Position numbers and translations under genes: made by a program
Shown here: positions 23,078 to 33,800 of the stretch, piece after piece
Numbering within the stretch: position 1 is the first letter of the stretch
Layout: each line of letters opens with the position of its first letter
NCBI GenBank assembly: GCA_030490835.1
Contig: CM059971.1
Span: 4,162,545-4,226,544, forward strand
Origin: Annona cherimola
Lineage: Eukaryota > Streptophyta > Magnoliopsida > Magnoliales > Annonaceae
Length of the DNA stretch: 64,000 bases
Direction: 5' to 3'
The notes under the pieces: model-generated
Seen by the model: only the letters and a program-made list of their open reading frames with translations
Told to the model about the DNA's origin: nothing
Database searches by the model: none

Positions 23078-26000
23078 GTACGTGATTGCTTGCTTTCACC
23101 TTATGGTTTGGATCATGTCGCATCCCGTTATAAGATTGCGCGACGCATATCCGAAATTAGGCAGAGGTTGGATCAGATTGACAGTGAGAAAAACAAGTAC
23201 GGTTTCCGCATCGATTCAGGTGATGGGCTGGGGCAGCTTGTAAGCAGTAGGCCTCGCGCAGGTTCGAAGATTGAAGTAAAGATGATTGGCAGAGACCAAG
23301 ACAAGGTTGAAATTATAAACGAGCTGTTAAGCGGAAGTAGTAATGAGGATGGGCAGGTTCGTGTGACTGCTATTGTTGGCATCGGGGGGCAGGGCAAAAC
23401 CACTCTTGCCAGGGAAATCTACAATGACAAGAGGTTGCAGGTGCCTTTTGATTTGATTTCATGGGCTTGTGTAACTGAAATTTTTGATGCGACCAAGGTC
23501 ATCAAAGCAATTTTGGAGGATCTAAAGGTAAAGCCTATTGCCCATGAACTAAGCCCATTGCAAAAAGAGCTCTGTGACAAACTAGACGGGAAACGCTTTT
23601 TGGTTGTTCTTGATGATGTCTGGAATGAGGAAGAAGAAAAGTGGAATCCAGTAAAGGCTTGTTTAACAAGTGGAGCTGCTGGAAGTAGAATCTTAGTTAC
23701 AACACGGAAACGGGAAGTAGCAACCGCCGTGGGTGCTGTCTACATCCGTGAGTTGCAATGCTTGTCAGAAGATGATTCTTGGAGCTTGTTTAGTGATAAA
23801 GCTTTCGCTGGGAGAAATGATAAAGACCGTTCAGATTTACAAGATATAGCAAGAAAAATTGTCAGCAAGTGCAAAGGAGTGCCCCTTTCAATCAAGGTCA
23901 TGGGAAGTGCCATGAATGGCATGACGTCAGCAGAAGATTGGCAAAACACTTTGGACAGTCCAATGTGGTCACTACAAGCCGCCAAAAAGGAAATTTTTCC
24001 TGCATTGTGGCTCAGCTATTATAATCTTCCATCGGCTTGGAAACAATGTTTTGCATATTGTTCTATATACAAAAAGGATACAGAGATGGCTAAGGATGAG
24101 TTGGTTAAATTGTGGGTTGCACAGGGTTTTGTTCATGCAGACGGAAACAGAAAAGTGGAAGACATTGCTGCAGAATATTTTGATGGTTTAGTGGCGCGGT
24201 CTATGTTCCAAAAAGCCGAAAGGGTTGGAATTTGGTGGGTTGGAAGTTGGTGTACAATGCACGACCTTCTTCATGATCTAGCAGAACTCATCACAAAGGA
24301 TGAAACTTACGTCTGTGTGGGCGACAAGTCAAACCAATGTCCTGCTACTGTTCGTCACGCATCTTTACTTTTAAGTGAAAATAACCCCAAAATCAATTTC
24401 ATTTCTTCTGGCGGAGCAAAATCATTGCGAACACTTTTTCTACGTGATGTTGATAAAATTGATACAAGCCTTGATAATTTGTTTCGGCAAGCAAGATTTC
24501 TCAGGGCATTGGTTTTTAGAGGTTCACCAATTAAGAAATTGCCGAGAACTATTCGCAAACTAAAGCATTTGAGATGTTTGGATTTGTCTTCCTCTCGGAT
24601 AATGGAGTTGCCGAATGTCATCAGCAAAATGAAGCACTTGAAATATCTGGGCTTGCATTTTTCAGAATTGCGAGAGCTACCAAATGTCTTTGGAAAATTG
24701 AAGCAATTGGCATATCTGGACTTAACTTATTTAGATATGCTGGAGTTGCCAGAATCAGTTTGTTATCTCCGCAATTTGCATACTTTGAAACTCAATAGTT
24801 GTTCTAATCTGAAAAAATTACCAAGAGGTATGGGCGGAATGGTTGGATTGAGACATCTTGAAATCGAGGAGACCGTTAGCCTTGAGTATCTACCGGAAGG
24901 GATGGGTAGAATGACTTCCCTCGAAACATTAAGTAAATTCATTGTGGGAGGTGAAGGGGGATGTGAGGTTAATGAACTGCAGCAACTCAATTGTCTCCAA
25001 GGAAGTTTAGTAGTACAAAACCTAAAGAAGGTGTCGAGTACTGAAGAAGCCCGTAAAGCAGAATTACAGAACAAGCCAAACCTTCAGAGATTGGTCCTGC
25101 AAATGCCATTTTACAGTTATGAACAGCCAGTGACGTCAGGAAGATATGATGCAGAGCTAGAGAGGATGGATGGTGTACTTGAAGGCCTACGTCCTCACAA
25201 GAATCTCGAAGAATTGAAACTAGATTGCAATAGGTTCAATTCAAAGTTTCCGAGTTGGTTGGAGGATTTGTCTTTCACAAAGTTAACCAAGTTGGAAATA
25301 CAAGGTTTTGTTATTCGGTGTGAACAGAATAATCTGCCTGGGCTAGGGAAGTTACCTGCACTCAAATATCTCAGTTTGCGAAATATTGATTTGAAAAAGG
25401 TGGGTCATGAGTTGTACTATGGGAATAATAGCACTGATGTTTTTGCAGGAGGAATAAAATCAGTATTTCCAGAGCTGGAACAACTAATTCTCACAAACAT
25501 GCGTGAATTAGAGGAGTGGGAGTTGATGTCAGAACCAAATCGAGATATAATAATTATGCCACGTCTTTCTATCTTGAAGCTTGAAAATTGTCCGAAATTG
25601 ATAGGGCTGCCTAATCACCTTGCCAATGCTCCTCTAACAAATCTAGAGATATCTGGCTGTCATAGACTTAAACGGACAGAGTGCTCATCTTCTTTTTCGC
25701 TCCTTGAAAAAATCAATTTACACAGCAGCAGTGAATTTTTCTCTAGTGGTCTGCCGCATCTTCCAAAACTTAAGAAACTTCTCATTCAAGAAATTGAAAC
25801 TCTCCCAAATGAAGGATGGGAGCGGCTATTTGTTTTACGACAGCTTGTAATTAAACGTTGTGTTGAATTGAAGTCTCTACCTGATGGGTTAACACAACTT
25901 CAGTCACTAGAGAATCTTGAAATTGATGGATGCTGCAAAATTGAGTCATTGCCTGAAGGATTGGGACAACTCAAGAAACTTCAGTCGCTCAAGCTTAATG

Positions 26001-26953
26001 GTTTACGATTGCTGACTTATCTGCCAAATTCATTAGGACAGTTGGAGTCATTAGAGCACCTTCATGTCCTTGATTCGAAGAAATTACAATCATTGCCGGA
26101 GGGATTGGAACAATTTAAAATACTTAAGTCGCTCAAAATCAGCAATGCAGAAGAATTGACTTGTTTACCTAATTCACTAGCACAGCCAGAGTTGTTAGAG
26201 GAGCTTGATATTAGCGGCTTAAGGAAATTAGAATCATTGCCTGAAGGGTTGGAACGATTCAAGAAACTCAAGTCACTTAAAATCAGGGATGTAGAAATGC
26301 TGACTTGTCTGCCTAATTCACTAGGACAGTTGAAGTCATTAGAGCAACTTTATATCAATTGCCCGAAGAATTTACAATCATTGCCTCAAGAGTTGGGACA
26401 ACTCAAGAAACTCAAGTCGCTCAAAATCAAAGGTGCAGAAGAGCTTACTTGTTTGCCAGATTCACTATGGCAGCTAGAGTCACTGGAGTATTTTGAAATC
26501 AATGGCTCAGCAAAATTGGAGTCACTGTCTCATTCATTAGGACAACTAAAGAAACTCCGGAATCTCACAATTGAAAATATGGAAGGCTTGGCTAATCTTC
26601 CTCAGTCATTGGAACAGCTTCAATCATTGGAGATACTTAATATTAGCCAATGCGGGAAATTAAAGTCATTGCCTCATTGGTTGGGACAACTTAAGTCACT
26701 AAAGTTCCTTACAATTGGTGGGTGGAAGGAATTGAAATCATTGCCTCGGTGGTTGGTACAACTCAAGGCACTCGAAGTCTTGACCATCTCAGACTGCACG
26801 ACATTGAGGTCGCTACCTCGTTGGTTGAAAGATCTTCCACTTCTCCGCGAATTGTATATCTATCATTGTCCACTATTGTCCAAGAGATACAAGAAGGAAG
26901 CAGATGATGGCTGGTCCAAGATTTTACAAATCCCTTCGATCTATTTAGGTTAA
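23078..26953 (+). CDS. CNL immune receptor, exon 2 (NB-ARC and LRR)
   Basis: It encodes the nucleotide-binding switch and leucine-rich-repeat part of a cytoplasmic NB-LRR resistance protein. The frame is open for 1291 codons to TAA at 26951-26953. Counting from 23078, the motifs are: P-loop GIGGQGKTT at about 101-109, kinase-2 FLVVLDDVW at 174-182, RNBS-B GSRILVTTR at 202-210, GVPLSIK (GLPL place) at 267-273, RNBS-D CFAYCSIY at 324-331 and MHD at 394-396. LRRs run from about 440 to the end. No TIR signature is present; the tryptophan of LDDVW fits the CNL class. The frame extends 20 codons further upstream without coiled-coil homology (first ATGs at 23030 and 23036), so without exon 1 the product would lack the CC domain. 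All NB motifs are intact, so it is probably functional. Confidence 0.92.
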   Translation, partial: VRDCLLSPYGLDHVASRYKIARRISEIRQRLDQIDSEKNKYGFRIDSGDGLGQLVSSRPRAGSKIEVKMIGRDQDKVEIINELLSGSSNEDGQVRVTAIVGIGGQGKTTLAREIYNDKRLQVPFDLISWACVTEIFDATKVIKAILEDLKVKPIAHELSPLQKELCDKLDGKRFLVVLDDVWNEEEEKWNPVKACLTSGAAGSRILVTTRKREVATAVGAVYIRELQCLSEDDSWSLFSDKAFAGRNDKDRSDLQDIARKIVSKCKGVPLSIKVMGSAMNGMTSAEDWQNTLDSPMWSLQAAKKEIFPALWLSYYNLPSAWKQCFAYCSIYKKDTEMAKDELVKLWVAQGFVHADGNRKVEDIAAEYFDGLVARSMFQKAERVGIWWVGSWCTMHDLLHDLAELITKDETYVCVGDKSNQCPATVRHASLLLSENNPKINFISSGGAKSLRTLFLRDVDKIDTSLDNLFRQARFLRALVFRGSPIKKLPRTIRKLKHLRCLDLSSSRIMELPNVISKMKHLKYLGLHFSELRELPNVFGKLKQLAYLDLTYLDMLELPESVCYLRNLHTLKLNSCSNLKKLPRGMGGMVGLRHLEIEETVSLEYLPEGMGRMTSLETLSKFIVGGEGGCEVNELQQLNCLQGSLVVQNLKKVSSTEEARKAELQNKPNLQRLVLQMPFYSYEQPVTSGRYDAELERMDGVLEGLRPHKNLEELKLDCNRFNSKFPSWLEDLSFTKLTKLEIQGFVIRCEQNNLPGLGKLPALKYLSLRNIDLKKVGHELYYGNNSTDVFAGGIKSVFPELEQLILTNMRELEEWELMSEPNRDIIIMPRLSILKLENCPKLIGLPNHLANAPLTNLEISGCHRLKRTECSSSFSLLEKINLHSSSEFFSSGLPHLPKLKKLLIQEIETLPNEGWERLFVLRQLVIKRCVELKSLPDGLTQLQSLENLEIDGCCKIESLPEGLGQLKKLQSLKLNGLRLLTYLPNSLGQLESLEHLHVLDSKKLQSLPEGLEQFKILKSLKISNAEELTCLPNSLAQPELLEELDISGLRKLESLPEGLERFKKLKSLKIRDVEMLTCLPNSLGQLKSLEQLYINCPKNLQSLPQELGQLKKLKSLKIKGAEELTCLPDSLWQLESLEYFEINGSAKLESLSHSLGQLKKLRNLTIENMEGLANLPQSLEQLQSLEILNISQCGKLKSLPHWLGQLKSLKFLTIGGWKELKSLPRWLVQLKALEVLTISDCTTLRSLPRWLKDLPLLRELYIYHCPLLSKRYKKEADDGWSKILQIPSIYLG
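25948..26953 (+). repeat. 144-bp higher-order repeat inside the LRR
   Basis: The word 'att.gcc' that starts each 'SLPEGL'-type unit recurs at 25948, 26092, 26236, 26380, 26524, 26668 and, diverged, 26812: exactly 144 bases apart each time. Each unit encodes two 24-residue LRRs, the first like SLPEGLxQxKKLKSLKI and the second like LTCLPNSLxQLESLE. The last two units drift from this pattern (HWLGQ, RWLVQ). Confidence 0.85.
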
Positions 26954-27800
26954 CGAAAGATCTAAGTGAATCATCTGTACCAGTGATGAGTTTCAAATTC
27001 CATTCAGGTACTCTCTTAAATTGTAATCAAGATCTAAAGTTCAACTTGCTGAGAAGTGCTTTCAAAAATGCTATTAACTGTCATTTATCCACTGAAATCC
27101 TCTTTGTTTTTGCAGTTTTCAACTGTGCAATCATTTCATGGGAGGCCCGTTGTAAAAAAAATGGGAAAAAAGGTACGCATGCCTCTGACTAACCCGTACT
27201 ACGATCCTTTATATTTGCTGATTTTTAATTTCTAGATTCATTTTTTTAATTTTTGGGAATTCCGATTATGGAAAAACTTTTTAAAGAAAGATTCCTTTGT
27301 TATTTGCAACTATTAGAATGTTTTGAAGAAACGTGGCTAAATTTATGATTTACTAACAGCAATTTATGCAGTCTTGAGTATCTAACAACAAAGAAGACGT
27401 GAGACTCAGCATTCTAATTCATCTCATTCTTTTCCCTTGAAGTAGGTGTCATCATTGACCATATTAATATTGGGCTCGCTGTTTTCTTGAGACGAGAAAA
27501 TCAAGTGGATGGTAAAGCATCAAACCTCTTATATTTCTTGTAAGGAATTTTTAAAGAAGGCGATGTTGGATTTTTCCTCTCCCATGTGAAAATCACTTCA
27601 TGTGCTATTGGGCCTACATGAAGAGTTTTTCCAAGTGTGTGTAGTTCATTTTGTAACTAATTTCTGAAAATTGATTTTGTTTTGTTTTTTATTTCTTTAT
27701 GCGGTGCTTGTTGACATCTGACCTGTTTTGTTGAAATTTATCCATGTAATAATAATGACATCCTCTAGTTTTCATTAAAAAAGACATTGCATTGTAGTCC
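26954..27800 (+). other. Probable spliced 3' UTR of the CNL gene
   Basis: Donor attcag|gtactc at 27007/27008, acceptor tttgcag at 27115, donor aaaaag|gtacgc at 27172/27173 and acceptor tatgcag at 27371 would give small 3' UTR exons, common in CNL genes. Poly(A)-signal-like 'aataataatgacatc' lies near 27750. No further gene is seen. Confidence 0.4.
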
Positions 27801-29350
27801 GTTATTATATAGCGAAGGATTTGCTTGGATGTCATGGTTTTTTCCCTTTCATGAAAAGGGTTTTCCACGTAAAATTATAAGCTATTATTTTTTGAGTTCG
27901 ATTTTTTTATCATGTTATTTATTGTCCACGTTGCCCGTTTTATTTGAGTAAAAAATCGAATCTATGCTAGGTGATGGAAAGATCGAAAAGACATATTTCT
28001 GGCAATAAGCTTTTTGGTGATACATGCGGGTAAAACTTAATTTATTTGTTAAACAATATTTCTAAATGCAATGAGTGGAGTAGAAATCATGGAGGCTAGT
28101 CAATTTTGTGAATCAAAACCCTTACTATATATCCTAAATAAGATACACACATGTATATAATGAATCCATTATTGTTTATTACCATTAAATTTAGAAGGTT
28201 TTGCTTCTATAAAATCACTTTTATACGCAACTCTCTCTATTATTAGCATCTGGATGTTTGGTTGAAAATCTATTTTTCATCTATAGCATTATTTTTATTA
28301 TTGTGGAAACTCTTTCATTTGTCTACTTTCACTATACATAAGTGTTGTTTTCAAATGTGTACAAGTAGCATAACAAAATGTTTTAAGGCTAAATATTAAT
28401 TTTAAACTAATATTTTCAACAGCTAAATTATCTAAAATATCATTATTATATGGATGAATGATTTTATAAAATATTATTGCATTTTAATACTCATGTGCAT
28501 TTTCCTAATTTACATATGAGTATATTTATTTTTAAGAAAATTTATCCCATGCACATTTTTGATTTAGATGAAACTGAGTGTTCTAGCTAAATAAATATTA
28601 ATAAACTGATTGAATTTTGTTCAATTACCAACATTTCCGAATCCATATTTGGAAACATATATATGTAAGGCACGTCCCACTAGCTAATTGACAATCCAAG
28701 TCACCTAGTTCAACATGATCTTAAGCTTAGAAGTACTTCTGCAGCCAATTAGTTTTAAATGGAATTTTATCAGTAAGATGGTAGTCGATGTAATTAATTA
28801 ATTAATGCTACGATTAATTAGTAGATGGCTAACACAAGAATAAGGCTACCCTAATCCTTCCAAATTCATCTAACGTTGCCTAACTGCCTTTTTTTTTTTT
28901 TTTCCTGTCACCATTAGCTGGCTTTGCATTCTTTTTTTTGGGAAGTGGACTGACTTTGCTTTGTAGACCTTGGATTGCGCTGAGAATATAATTAATTTCT
29001 TCTTGAGTAATGTGAGTTGTTTGGTTATGATCAAACTTAATTAATCATTTGCAAAGAATGCCCCGAATGATCTAAGTAATTACATAATAAAGCTCTACAT
29101 GTCATATCCTCAATAAAAATAAAATGTTCGATCGCCAAGTAAAAGATAAGCACCGATCAATATGATACCCAAAATTAAGAAAAATGGATTGAAGATCTTA
29201 TTCTCACATATCAATTTATGAGTTCCTGGTGACTTTTCACCAGGAATTCTTTGGAGGGTTATCATCCTGTTATTTTGGGTTAAAAGTGTACAAGTGTATT
29301 TTTCTTTAGTTCTTTTAATTTTTTAATAAAAATATTCTTTAGAAATATAT
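27800..29350. other. Intergenic, with an F-type repeat and a small hairpin
   Basis: About 28095-28560 shares words with F-type elements ('aaaacccttactat', 'atggatgaatgattttata', 'attgcattttaatac'). A perfect 10-bp hairpin with a 4-base loop (TTCCTGGTGA/TCACCAGGAA) lies at 29223-29246. The rest, including 28560-29200, shows no gene. Confidence 0.5.
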
Positions 29351-29354
29351 TTAA

Positions 29355-29655
29355 TTTAGGGCCATAATACTGTGCATCCAGGTACAAAAAAATTTTAAAA
29401 AATTAAAAAATGTGTTCAATACACCCTAGCGCATTTAGTTTCTACTGTTTAACTTATATACCAAGTTTTATCATTTTTGTATGTATACTTTTTTCCAAAA
29501 ATTAAAAATTTGGGGGGCATTTAAGTCGTTTTCATCCATAAAAATGTTGGCTTTTGAATATCAAAAAGTATATACACATATCAAAAAATTTTAAAATTTA
29601 TTATATACATTAAAAAAAAAATTTTAAATACACCTTCTAAACCAAATGGGGCTCA
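29355..29655. mobile_element. Foldback MITE, diverged
   Basis: Left 'ctgtgcatccaggtac' and inner arms 'ccaagttttatcattttt' with the inverted 'tcaaaaaattttaaaattta' mark it as an old member of the TGCACC-tip group. No target duplication is evident. Confidence 0.45.
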
Positions 29656-30888
29656 TCCATGCCATGAAAGCTCCGAAGCCAAACACATACTCATTCTTCA
29701 AGCATATTATCAATAGTCATAGCTTCAGAAAAGCAAAACTCAATTGCCAGAACAAACTTATGATAAATTTTAGATAATTTGTAAAATATGACTTACATGC
29801 TATGAACATTCATCCTTGTGAACAATACAAAAGCCGAGATGAATATCATAATTGCACTGACTTCGAAAGTTAAAAAGTAAGATTAATGAATCCGTACTGT
29901 AGTGTTAAAGAGCTCAGTAGAAAAATCATAATCATACAATTCAGCACCTTCACAGGCAGGTTGTGTCCACCCTTATTGCGAATGCATTTGAGAACAAAAC
30001 AAGTCGTAAGAAGGCAACTGATGAATCTGTCCCATTGTGGCAACTGCAACTCTCTGAAATACAAAATTGTGTTTGATGGCATGAACCTTTATTTTCTTAT
30101 CTATCATTCTGTTCAACTGATGGGATCCATAAAATATTTGAAACCTGCTGGACATAATTCTCCTAGTCAATGTTTCCAGAGAGTGGGGAAGAACTGAGGG
30201 CATTCTGAATTTTACACCATATCAAAATGCAGGGGCTGCAAGGAGTAAAATTATCGAGGCCTCAAATCAAGTCACAACTCATAACAGATGCACATTGTCT
30301 GGTTGACAGACGACGGTGATCAAGTGAATTTCAGTCTTCACTACGCATGTGTTTGCAATTCATGAAAACATTATGAGACAACATCGTTGAGTAATTAACC
30401 TTATTGATTATGAATGCCTGTGCTGTTTCCTTGATTGTTGCAGCATCAACGGCATCTATTCGTGAAAAGAACTCTAGGAATGGAACTTAAAAACAACAAA
30501 AAAACAAAAAACCTCTAACAATGGAACTATCCACCCATATGTGAACAGCTGAAGACAAGTAACAGTAGTTTCTGTTATGTCATACTGCTTAAGAGAGCAA
30601 GACCATACTTGAACACTTCTAATTTGTGCATCACATCATCAAAAGTAATGCTATCTACTTTCCACTGTCCTGTTTACCTGCCGTCCATTATTTTCAGCAA
30701 TGGCATTGGTTCCATCAATATGAAGCAAAAGGGCAAATTTCATCTGTATGAGCAAGGATTTGAAGAAGATCATAAATATGAGTTAGTTTCATGATAAAAA
30801 TTTAATGAAGATCCAGAGATCCTAGAAATTCAGAAATATCTAATGCAACAACAGGCTATTGGAATAACATAAATAAATAAAGTTTAAC

Positions 30889-33800
30889 TGTAGCACCCCA
30901 ACCCATGGATACGCCACCGCGTGATACCTTACTCCACGGATCTTTTTAGGTGGTGAAGCTTGTGAATGAAAGTTAAAGTTTCATGCTTATATGAGAGGAA
31001 GCTATTTCTAATTTGTGGAGAAATTAACCTGAATTTTTTTCCTTTCTTTTCTCTTTAGAACCTAAATTGGTTCCATTTTATTAATAAAAATCCAGCAGCA
31101 TACTGTCTGTAGTTAAGACATTTGGGCAAATACAAAACCTAATAGTTATTACAAATATAACATTTTCAACTAAATCACTCACATTTACTTCAATTCAAAC
31201 TAATACATCCCTTATACAATTACACGTCACACAAGAAGCTAATTACTACATTTAACAACAACATAAAATATTTAAATATAAGACATACTCACAATTATAA
31301 TAATAACAATCCAATGGCTCCAAATTCTTTAAAAATATTAAAAATCATACCTTCACTGCTTACCTAGCAGTGAAGGCTCTTCAATCAAATCTGGATCATC
31401 TGCACTCGTTGATTAGTTGAACATAATGAATATAAAATACTCAATAAGCAAGCATTTAGAAATACATAATTTCCAAAACTCGTGGCGTTAACTGAAATCA
31501 GAAAATTCTCAAGTTCTCTTTATGCATGTGCGATAATAAGATGAGTATACACACATGCATCATTCAATGACATCGTTCCCATGGAGTGATGACACTTACC
31601 AAGTGATCATCCACCCATAAAAACCTTTCTACTGAAAGGCGTCGGGCGCACTGACTAGGTTACATCAAGGGCGTGCAACCTGTTCTTTTTTAACCTTGAC
31701 AAAGCCTCCTTCATTCACTTTCCATGTATGAATTCCATTCACACGTGCACCATATGCATTTATGGTATGAGTTGAGTTTTGCCAACTTAACATGATAACA
31801 GGGTCTGCACGAGAAAATCAACTAATGAAACTGTAATAGCCATACATATCTAATAATATAATTTAATTTAATTTAATTTATGAACATTAATGGCCAACGT
31901 TAGCGGGTGGGCAAGCATTGGCGAGCAGCAACGCGCTTTTAAAAAGTGCGGAAGTTCCGCACAACAAGAATGCACAAAGACAGTGAGATAGAAACGAATG
32001 CTGTCGAATTGAGATTTGGAAGAAAACTTATGTGATTCTCAGATATGTTCCAGTAAATCCATCTGTGGGTACACCAATTAGGTAAGTGAAAATTTTCATA
32101 CTTTATTGATGAAGATTTAAAAAGAATTTTAAGTTTTTACAATTCATCTACTTTTTTCCTAAACTCTATAGATTCGCAAGATTTACAAAAAGAAAAATAT
32201 TGGGCGAATCTATATTAAATAAGGAACCTAGATATGTGCCCAAAGGAAAATTTCGGGTTCGTTTGGGTAGTTTCCGCAACTGCCGAATGTTGATAGAGAG
32301 GGGTGAAAACGGAGCAAAGAGAAGGAAAAAGAACTGTAGCAGACTTTTGAATGAAATTTTACAGAAAAGCCCCCATGAATTTCTGATTTTGCAAAAAGGT
32401 ACCTATTTTAAGAAGTTATAGAAAAACCCAAATCTTGCTAGAAAATTTGGAAGATAAATTATGAAAAAGTTTATTACAAAATAACCTCTTAACTTGTGAA
32501 GGAATTTAATTAGAAAAGTTTTAGAAAATTTTCAAAAAAAACCCCTTTCGAATGAAATAGTTTGCAAAAATGCTTTATATTCTCTAGGAAATCACAAAAT
32601 AAATAAAAATATATAATTTTGACCAAATAAAATTATGAGATATTTTGAAGAGTCATAAATGAAAATTTAAATAATATTTATAAAAAATAATAAGGTGAAA
32701 TAATGAACATATGGTGATGAAATTAGGAAGAAAGACTTAAGGCTACTTCAAGAGATTAAAAAAAGAGTTTAAAACATTCTTAGAGATAAGTAAATTTTTA
32801 CCAAATCATGACGTAAAATATATATATATATATATATTGTTTTAAATATTATGATTTTCTATGAAGTATAATTATTCACTAAGTTTGGAATTTTCTTTCA
32901 AGTTGGTTTATTTAAACATGAGCATGATTATTTTAAGGTTTTCTTAATCACGTTAAGCAATGAATCTAAGTGGTGCATTGATCATAATGCATAAACATGA
33001 TGCATATTTAGGTTTGCTGCTAAGGAGTAAAAGTAGTATAGTAGTACTTGGGTAGCGACCTCAGAACTACCAAAAAGATGAATTAGCTCAGCAATGTGTA
33101 ACACGGTCGCACGCGAGCACAAGTACATAGCAATACCTATAATGTGAATGCATGATTTAAAATTGACATATATGAACATGCATCAAAATGTTTTAAAATT
33201 TTCATTAACCACAGTTTGTTGTGCAGAAAAGATAATATAGATGTTGTGTTTGCTGTGAAAAAATCAAAATGATTGCAAAATGAATTTAGTAAAAATATAT
33301 TTTTACTTACTAAGCTTTCAGCTCATATAGTTTTGTTTCAGTGAAAACACAGGAATACAATGCTAAACTACAGCCTCTATCAACACAAGAGAAAGGCGAA
33401 TCTAGTAGAGCAAAAGACAAAAAAAATTACATTTCTATTGAAATTATCTTATAATGCTTACTTGTTTTGATTATAGACACTGAATATGTACAATAACTCC
33501 ATGATGAGCAAACTTGAGATGTAATGATTAAAATTTTTATGATTTTGCATTTTAGTATTTATTTCCATCTTGGGAGATTTTATTAATCACGATATTCTCA
33601 GCTTTGACACAATAGACCACATCTATGACACCCTGATGGTGGGGTGTTACAGAAACATATTTTAAAGCACACTTTTTTCCCCTTTAAAACGTATGCATAG
33701 CGCAATGGCCATCCCCAATTATCTTTTCTATGCTTGTCAATTTAAAGAAGCATTTAATAACATAAACTCATTGGCAAACAACCTTTCTTGAAATAAAAGG

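Noticed and set aside
23240..25074. Several minus-strand and shifted frames over the NB-LRR
   Set aside because: Shadows of the 1291-codon coding frame, with no independent homology.
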